NCBI GenBank assembly: GCA_949288625.1
Contig: CASEKZ010000072.1
Coordinates: forward strand, 1 to 19,788
Length of the DNA: 19,788 bases
Reading direction: 5' to 3'
DNA from: an uncultured bacterium
GTDB taxonomy: Bacteria > Bacillota_I > Bacilli_A > RF39 > UBA660
The first letter of the stretch is position 1. Every line of letters starts with the position of its first letter. The position numbers and the translations under genes are program-made. This document shows, one piece after another, positions 15,341 through 19,788 of this stretch. Below the pieces are notes generated by a model. It was not told the DNA's origin and searched no databases. It saw nothing but the letters and a program-made list of their open reading frames with translations.

Positions 15341-15877
15341 ATGTTTAAGTGTATTAAAGAAATTATTAAGACGATAAAAGAAAAAGATCCTGCTATAAAA
15401 AGCACTAAGGAAGCTTTGTTATACCCAGGCTTTAAAGCAATTATTTATTATAAAATCGCACGAAAATTTTATTTGAAGAAGCATTATTTTATTGCAAGAG
15501 TTATAAGCGAGAAAGCAAAAAGAAAAACAGGAATTGAAATTCATCCTGGTGCTAAAATAGGTAAGCGTTTATTTATTGATCATGGTATGGGTGTTGTTAT
15601 TGGTGAAACCACTATAATAGGTAATGATGTTACAATTTTTCATAACGTTACTTTAGGTGGAACAGGAAATGAAAAAACAAAGAAAAGGCATCCTACAATT
15701 GGTAATAACGTATTTATTGGGACGGGTGCTAAAATACTTGGTAACATCACGATAGGTGATAATTCTAAAATAGGAGCGGGAGCCGTTGTTGTTAAAAGCG
15801 TCGATAAAAATAGTACCGTGGTAGGAATACCTGGATACGTAGTGAAGAAAAATGGAAAAAAGGCTCGAAAAAGATAA
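15341..15877 (+). CDS. cysE: Serine O-acetyltransferase
   Basis: 178 residues from the ATG at 15341 (GGTGAT 4-5 bases ahead); the GTG at 15332 overlaps that site. It transfers acetyl from acetyl-CoA to L-serine, the first step of cysteine synthesis. Landmarks: KDPAI near the N-terminus (D16, matching the active-site Asp region), D80-H81 in FIDHGMGVVIGET, H117 in KRHPTIG, and left-handed hexapeptide repeats from about 65 to 160 ending with GIPG. It is shorter than E. coli CysE (273) and lacks most of its N-terminal oligomerisation part, as in other short Gram-positive forms. The C-terminus is Lys/Arg-rich. No cysK lies beside it, so O-acetylserine is used by an enzyme encoded elsewhere. Confidence 0.95.
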   Translation: MFKCIKEIIKTIKEKDPAIKSTKEALLYPGFKAIIYYKIARKFYLKKHYFIARVISEKAKRKTGIEIHPGAKIGKRLFIDHGMGVVIGETTIIGNDVTIFHNVTLGGTGNEKTKKRHPTIGNNVFIGTGAKILGNITIGDNSKIGAGAVVVKSVDKNSTVVGIPGYVVKKNGKKARKR

Positions 15878-15891
15878 AAATAATCTTTTTT
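15868..15891 (+). terminator. Weak terminator after cysE
   Basis: AAAAAGAT (15868-15875) pairs with ATCTTTTT (15883-15890), a mostly A-T stem that overlaps the cysE stop. Confidence 0.5.
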
Positions 15892-15897
15892 ATTAGC

Positions 15898-15926
15898 TTG
15901 CTTTTTATGTTTGTTTTTAGTAAACT
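15898..15926 (+). promoter_or_regulatory. Promoter of the ABC-F gene
   Basis: TTGCTT (15898-15903), a 17-base spacer and TAAACT (15921-15926). The strong GGAGGTG site follows at 15942-15948. Confidence 0.6.
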
Positions 15927-15953
15927 TAAGTAAGTGTTATTGGAGGTGAAATT

Positions 15954-17537
15954 ATGCTTCAAGTAAATAACCTTAGTTTAACTTTTGGGAAAAGAACTTT
16001 ATTTAAAGACGTTAATTTAAAGTTTACCGCTGGAAATTGCTATGGTGTAATAGGTGCGAATGGGGCTGGCAAATCAACCTTTTTAAAAGTTTTATCAGGT
16101 GAGATAGATTCAAGTACCGGAGATGTTATTATAACTGATAATGAAAGAATTTCCGTTTTAAAACAAGATCATAACGCTTATGATGATAAAGGTGTTGTTG
16201 AAACGGTTATTATGGGGAATCAAAGGCTTTACAACATAATGAAGGAAAAAGAAGAAATTTACTCAAAACCTGATTTTAATGATGAAGATGGCCTTAGGGC
16301 AGGAGAACTAGAAGCAGAGTTTGCCGAGATGGATGGTTGGCAAGCGGAAAGTGATGCTGAAATACTTCTTTCAGGTATTGGGCTTGATAGAGCGTTTTAC
16401 AATGATAAAATGGCTGATTTAAAGGGTGAGGATAAGGTAAAGGTTCTTCTTGCACAAGCTTTGTTTGGTAATCCTGATATTTTGATTTTGGATGAGCCAA
16501 CAAACTATTTAGATATAAATGCTAAAATTTGGTTAGAGAATTTTTTACTTGACTTTAAAAACACGGTAATAGTAGTATCACATGATAGACACTTTTTAAA
16601 CAAAGTTTGTACCCATATTTTAGACATTGATTATGGAAAAATAAGGCTTTATGTTGGTAATTATGATTTTTGGTTAGAATCAAGTGAGCTTATACAAAAG
16701 CAGATGAGGGATTCTAATAAAAAGAAAGAAGATAAAATAAAAGAATTGCAAGAATTTATTAGAAGATTTAGTGCTAATTCGTCTAAATCCAAACAAGCAA
16801 CTTCAAGAAAGAAACTTTTAGAGAAAATTGAGCTAGATGATATTGTTCCATCATTTAGGAAATATCCATATATTAATTTTGATATTGATAGGCAATTAGG
16901 GCGTGATGTTTTAGAACTTAAGTCAATAAGCAAAACAATAGATGGAATCGTTGTCTTAAAAAACCTTAACTTAACTATAAATAATGGTGATAAAGTGGCT
17001 TTTGTTGGTAAAAACGAACTTGCTAAAACAACGCTTTTTAAAATAATTACCGGTGAGTTAGAACCGGATTGTGGAACGGTTAAGTGGGGAACAACAACTA
17101 CGTATTCATATTTTCCAAAGGATCATGATGAGTTTTTTAAAAATAACGTTGACTTGGTTGATTTTTTAAGACCATATTCAAAAGAGCAGGAAGAAACTTA
17201 TTTAAGGGGCTTTTTAGGAAGAATGTTATTTTCTGGTGAAGAAGCTTTAAAGAAGGTGAGCGTTTTATCTGGTGGCGAGAAGGTAAGACTGATGTTTTCA
17301 AGAATGATGCTTAAAAAAGCTAATGTAATAATTCTTGATGAGCCTACTAATCATTTAGATATTGAATCAATAACATCATTAAATAGAGCGATGAAATCTT
17401 TTAAAGGTGTTTGCATGTTTTCTTCATATGACTATGAACTTGTAAATAGTGTTGCAAACCGTATAATCGAGTTTAAAGAGGATGGTAAGTACGTTGATAA
17501 AACGTGTACTTATGATGAGTATTTAAATAGAGAGTAA
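15954..17537 (+). CDS. ykpA: ABC-F family ATPase (YkpA/YbiT type)
   Basis: 527 residues with two ATP-binding domains in one chain and no membrane segment, so a soluble ABC-F protein. These bind the ribosome near the E site and help resolve stalled translation. Domain 1: Walker A G34-A-N-G-A-G-K-S-T42, altered signature L156-K-G-E-D160 (usually LSGGE), Walker B ILILDEPTN (E181), H-switch VVSHDRHF. A charged linker follows (about 235-310). Domain 2: altered Walker A G352-K-N-E-L-A-K-T-T360 (Gly before Lys is Ala), intact signature L438-S-G-G-E442, Walker B VIILDEPTN, and SSYDY in place of SHD. The pattern of changes matches what I recall of the YkpA/YbiT branch. It has its own promoter and terminator. 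It is not an efflux pump. Its ribosomal target is inferred from the family. Confidence 0.92.
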   Translation: MLQVNNLSLTFGKRTLFKDVNLKFTAGNCYGVIGANGAGKSTFLKVLSGEIDSSTGDVIITDNERISVLKQDHNAYDDKGVVETVIMGNQRLYNIMKEKEEIYSKPDFNDEDGLRAGELEAEFAEMDGWQAESDAEILLSGIGLDRAFYNDKMADLKGEDKVKVLLAQALFGNPDILILDEPTNYLDINAKIWLENFLLDFKNTVIVVSHDRHFLNKVCTHILDIDYGKIRLYVGNYDFWLESSELIQKQMRDSNKKKEDKIKELQEFIRRFSANSSKSKQATSRKKLLEKIELDDIVPSFRKYPYINFDIDRQLGRDVLELKSISKTIDGIVVLKNLNLTINNGDKVAFVGKNELAKTTLFKIITGELEPDCGTVKWGTTTTYSYFPKDHDEFFKNNVDLVDFLRPYSKEQEETYLRGFLGRMLFSGEEALKKVSVLSGGEKVRLMFSRMMLKKANVIILDEPTNHLDIESITSLNRAMKSFKGVCMFSSYDYELVNSVANRIIEFKEDGKYVDKTCTYDEYLNRE

Positions 17538-17561
17538 GTTAATAATAACTTGCTTTTTTTT
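17533..17561 (+). terminator. Terminator after the ABC-F gene
   Basis: Nine-bp stem with one G-U pair (17533-17541 with 17546-17554), loop ATAA, then a T-run to 17561. It overlaps the ABC-F stop. Confidence 0.87.
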
Positions 17562-17577
17562 ATAAAATGATTATAAT
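17550..17577 (+). promoter_or_regulatory. Promoter of the zinc-ribbon gene at 17607
   Basis: TTGCTT (17550-17555), 16-base spacer, TATAAT (17572-17577). The -35 lies in the 3' arm of the preceding terminator. AAGGAGGTG follows at 17590-17598. Confidence 0.6.
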
Positions 17578-17606
17578 AAAGACATTTAAAAGGAGGTGTT
17601 TTTACC

Positions 17607-18383
17607 TTGAAAAAGATATTAACTTTTATACCACTTGGTGTTGCTATAAGTGCATTTATTATATACGTATTAAACGTGTTTAATTATAAAGTTATTAATA
17701 ATTCGGTAGCGATGTTTCAGATTTTATCGAATTTAAGAATTTATTTATACGTATCTATTGGAAGTTTTATATTGTATTTTTTAATAAGAGTAATAGATGT
17801 TTTATCATCAAATAAAAAGTTAAAGCCGAAGGCTTCTAAGGGTGATGATACCATAAAAGTGTTTTTAGATGATAAACCAAACGAGAAGGAAGTTAATAAT
17901 AACGAAGAAATAAAAAAGTTAAATAATAATGATTATGTACCTAATTATGACTATGTACCTATGTACCATGAAAAGAAAAAAGGAAATTATTTAGCTAAAG
18001 AAGAAACAAAGGATAACGTTATTGTACAGGAAGTTAAAAACGATGTTATAAAAAATAAAAATAATAATAGTGAAAATGATGATGATAAAGAAATTAAAGA
18101 AAATAAAAACAAGGTTAGTGATAAGTTGAATTCAAAGTTTAAAGCTTATTGTTATAATTGTGGTACTAGGATTAATTATTATGATAAGTATTGTTTTAAG
18201 TGCGGAGTTTTGTTAAAACCAAATAAGAAACATGTTAATCCCATATTAAAAAGTTTAATTAGTTTGCTTGAAATCGTGATTTTAATTTTAATAATATACT
18301 TTTTGCTTAACATTTTATTTGAATATAAAGAAAAAACTGATTCCACTTTTGAATCACCATTTAAAGTTAAGATGACAAAATAA
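17607..18383 (+). CDS. Membrane protein with an internal zinc ribbon
   Basis: 258 residues; TTG start, 8 bases after a near-perfect AAGGAGGTG. Two membrane segments at the N-terminus (about 4-23 and 43-66), then a long Lys/Asn/Glu/Asp-rich, probably disordered part (about 67-178) that holds a tandem DYVP repeat (109-120). A zinc ribbon follows (C182, C185, C196, C199: YNCG...FKCG), then a third membrane segment (about 214-238) and a short tail. With an even number of segments before it, the zinc ribbon and the disordered part would face the same side as the N-terminus, which by charge is the cytoplasm. Unlike the other zinc-ribbon proteins here, the ribbon sits near the C-terminus. No family recognised. 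Confidence 0.82.
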   Translation: MKKILTFIPLGVAISAFIIYVLNVFNYKVINNSVAMFQILSNLRIYLYVSIGSFILYFLIRVIDVLSSNKKLKPKASKGDDTIKVFLDDKPNEKEVNNNEEIKKLNNNDYVPNYDYVPMYHEKKKGNYLAKEETKDNVIVQEVKNDVIKNKNNNSENDDDKEIKENKNKVSDKLNSKFKAYCYNCGTRINYYDKYCFKCGVLLKPNKKHVNPILKSLISLLEIVILILIIYFLLNILFEYKEKTDSTFESPFKVKMTK

Positions 18384-18414
18384 AACCTACTTATTTAAAA
18401 CAAAGTAGGTTTTT
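18382..18414 (+). terminator. Shared terminator between two convergent genes
   Basis: AAAACCTAC (18382-18390) pairs with GTAGGTTTT (18405-18413). The stop of the plus-strand gene is at its 5' edge and the TAA of the minus-strand gene (18391-18393) is in the loop. Both strands have A/T runs, so it can serve both. Confidence 0.85.
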
Positions 18415-18819
18415 ATATTTGAAGTTAAGAGTATCAATGCCTTTTTTTAGATTATTTATCATGATAATGTTTTTGTTTTTTTTCTTTTTAAATTTTAATC
18501 TTTTAAATTTTATACAAACGGATTTTTTGTCATACGCGGTAAATAAGTTCATATCATCTTTTTTAAAGTTATTATTAAAAATATCAATGCTGTTACCATG
18601 AATTATAAACGGAACGTTATTTTCTATAGCTTTTATAATTCTTTTTTTGTTTTTTATTATTTTAGCTTTAACATTATTTATTTTATCTTCTTTATAATTA
18701 CCAAAGTAGTACGTGTTTTTTTTAGAAAAATATAAATTATCATTTAATTTTATGTTATCTGCAAAACTCTTTATAATAAATTTATCATTTAAAAAATCTT
18801 TCTCAATTATTTTTATCAT
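18391..18819 (-). CDS. Hypothetical protein with faint resemblance to GatD-like amidotransferases
   Basis: 142 residues; ATG at 18819 with AGGTGATC just ahead. It is very Lys/Asn/Ile-rich, with no signal peptide or membrane segment. The stretch NTYYFGNYKED, then KKRIIKAIENNVPFIIHGNSIDIF, recalls the order of the class I glutamine amidotransferase core in GatD/CobQ-type proteins (strand, helix, then GICGGYQLLG), but the nucleophile Cys is absent (IHGNS) and the protein is much shorter than GatD (about 240). I treat this as a weak hint only: a catalytically dead or heavily reduced relative, or unrelated. The good ribosome binding site and shared terminator show it is a real gene. Confidence 0.7.
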   Translation of the reverse strand: MIKIIEKDFLNDKFIIKSFADNIKLNDNLYFSKKNTYYFGNYKEDKINNVKAKIIKNKKRIIKAIENNVPFIIHGNSIDIFNNNFKKDDMNLFTAYDKKSVCIKFKRLKFKKKKNKNIIMINNLKKGIDTLNFKYKNLLCFK

Positions 18820-18879
18820 TTGATCACCTATTATTTTAATGGTAATGTTTTTAATAATTTATACATTATACATAAACAC

Positions 18880-18908
18880 TTGAAAAATAAAGTAAAATAA
18901 AGTATTAT
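18880..18908 (+). promoter_or_regulatory. Promoter of the YebC-family gene
   Basis: TTGAAA (18880-18885), 17-base spacer, TATTAT (18903-18908); a TATAAT shifted by three bases is also present. AAGGTGAT (18923-18930) is the ribosome binding site. Confidence 0.65.
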
Positions 18909-18934
18909 AATAAGCGTGTAGGAAGGTGATATAA

Positions 18935-19648
18935 ATGGGAAGATTTCCTAATATAGCAGCTAGTAAAGCAAAAACTGGAGCTCAAAAAGCGAAGGTTTAT
19001 TCTAGTTATGCAAAAGAAATATACCAGGTAGCTAAAACCGGTGGTACTGATCCTAATGGTAATTTAAACTTAAGACACTTAATTGAAAAAGCGAAAAAAG
19101 AACAAGTTCCCGCTGACGTTATTAAAAGAGCGATTGATAAGGTAAATAGTGGTGCAGATGAAAGTTATACATCTGTTAGATATGAAGGTTTTGCATCTGG
19201 CGGGGCAACCATTATGGTTGATTGTTTAACTGATAACGTTAACAGAACCGTTAGTATGGTAAGAAATGCTTTTACTAAGTCCAAGGGAAAAATAGGTGTA
19301 TCTGGCAGTGTTTCACATATGTATGAACATTTATCTGTTTTGTCGGTTAACAACATAACCGAAGATGAGGTTTTGGAAGCACTTTTAAATGATGGGGTAG
19401 ATGCTAAAGATGTATATACCGAAGATGAAAACGTTAACATATATGGTGAACCTACTGATTTATACAAAATAAAAGATGCTGTTTTAAAATATAAAAAAGA
19501 TGCTAACTTCGTGGTGGATGAAGTTACCATGGTTCCTAATGAGATGGTAATATTAGAAGGTGAAGATAAAGAAAACTTTGAAAAGTTACTTTCTATGTTA
19601 GAAGACGTAGAAGATGTTCAAAAGGTGTACCATAACGTAGAATTGTAA
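18935..19648 (+). CDS. yebC: YebC/TACO1 family translation factor (YebC-II, YeeI/YeeN type)
   Basis: 237 residues, full length for the family. It starts with MGRFPNIAASKAKTGAQKAK and continues with VYSSYAKEIYQVAK and GGTDPNGN, the variant N-terminus of the YeeN/YeeI branch (YebC proper begins with GHSKWxNI). Later blocks include ADVIKRAIDKV, YEGFASGG, DNVNRT, the GSVSHMY region and the C-terminal DVQKVYHNV. Annotated in many genomes as a transcriptional regulator, but TACO1 and the bacterial YebC-II proteins are linked to relief of ribosome stalling at proline-rich stretches. Cytoplasmic. Monocistronic: own promoter, strong ribosome binding site and a terminator about 50 bases after the stop. 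Confidence 0.95.
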   Translation: MGRFPNIAASKAKTGAQKAKVYSSYAKEIYQVAKTGGTDPNGNLNLRHLIEKAKKEQVPADVIKRAIDKVNSGADESYTSVRYEGFASGGATIMVDCLTDNVNRTVSMVRNAFTKSKGKIGVSGSVSHMYEHLSVLSVNNITEDEVLEALLNDGVDAKDVYTEDENVNIYGEPTDLYKIKDAVLKYKKDANFVVDEVTMVPNEMVILEGEDKENFEKLLSMLEDVEDVQKVYHNVEL

Positions 19649-19696
19649 AAAAAATAAGTAAATAACAAAAAAAGAGAAATAGTAAAAAAGAAGATG

Positions 19697-19736
19697 AAAA
19701 AAAGCAATTTTGATCTAAGATCAAGATGCTTTTTTT
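19697..19736 (+). terminator. Terminator after the YebC-family gene
   Basis: Ten-bp outer stem AAAAAAAGCA (19697-19706) with TGCTTTTTTT (19727-19736), a small internal loop, and an inner stem TTGATC (19710-19715) with GATCAA (19719-19724). The 3' arm doubles as the T-run, and the A-run allows function on both strands. No gene can be supported in the last 50 bases of the window. Confidence 0.92.
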
Positions 19737-19788
19737 GTGATTAAAAGAAAGAAAAAAAGTAAAAAATGAAGTTTGCAAAGGGATTTAA

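Noticed and set aside
21..19648. Recoding of TGA as Trp (genetic code 4)
   Set aside because: Conserved proteins are full length with only TGG for Trp; in an AT-rich code-4 genome, most Trp codons would be TGA.
19766..19788. Possible start of a next gene (ATG AAG TTT GCA) at the window end
   Set aside because: Only seven codons are visible and there is no ribosome binding site; it cannot be supported.

Overview
The window is AT-rich chromosomal DNA from a walled, low-GC Gram-positive bacterium. It is most likely an uncultured gut-type Bacillota lineage near the Bacilli/Mollicutes border. The evidence is: strong AGGAGG-type ribosome binding sites, sigma-A-like promoters (TTGACA/TATAAT type, often extended -10), a T-box leader on leuS, intrinsic terminators with U-tracts, a Bacillus-like pair of tRNA-modification domains, MurF and Ddl for peptidoglycan, and zinc-ribbon/membrane proteins of a Gram-positive kind. 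Trp is read from TGG throughout (19 in leuS alone). None of the 19 coding regions ends in TGA (14 TAA, 5 TAG). There is no integrase, transposase, phage gene, CRISPR array or toxin module; this is core or housekeeping sequence with several poorly known membrane proteins.

Layout: 1-192 is the tail of an unidentified gene. 254-1339 is a probable surface lipoprotein. 1353-2804 (minus) is a fusion of two tRNA wobble-uridine modification enzymes (YtqA/MnmL radical SAM plus YtqB/MnmM methyltransferase). 2959-4845 is a two-gene operon of zinc-ribbon membrane proteins. 4894-7958 is a leucine T-box operon: promoter, T-box with a CUA specifier, a small membrane protein, then leuS. 8195-11752 is an operon of an alpha/beta hydrolase, a membrane-anchored MurF-type ligase and Ddl, which would supply and attach D-Ala-D-Ala. 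A 53-residue charged protein lies convergent to ddl. 12032-12922 is an unknown helical protein, followed by tRNA-Ser(GCU). 13126-13860 (minus) is a membrane J-domain protein, divergent from a third zinc-ribbon membrane protein (13981-15243). Next come cysE, an ABC-F ATPase, a fourth zinc-ribbon membrane protein, a small minus-strand gene with faint resemblance to GatD-like amidotransferases, and a YebC-II/TACO1 family translation factor.

Functional themes are translation (leuS, mnmL-mnmM, tRNA-Ser, ABC-F, YebC-II), cell wall precursor synthesis (murF, ddl), and a set of cytoplasmic zinc ribbons tethered to the membrane, some with large external domains. I see no clear new multi-gene defence or mobile system. 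The most interesting items are the tRNA-modification fusion, the one-sided ATP-site decay in the ABC-F protein, the altered LeuS motifs, the small membrane gene inside the leucine T-box operon, and the repeated zinc-ribbon membrane proteins. All identifications come from reading motifs by eye; no database search was run.
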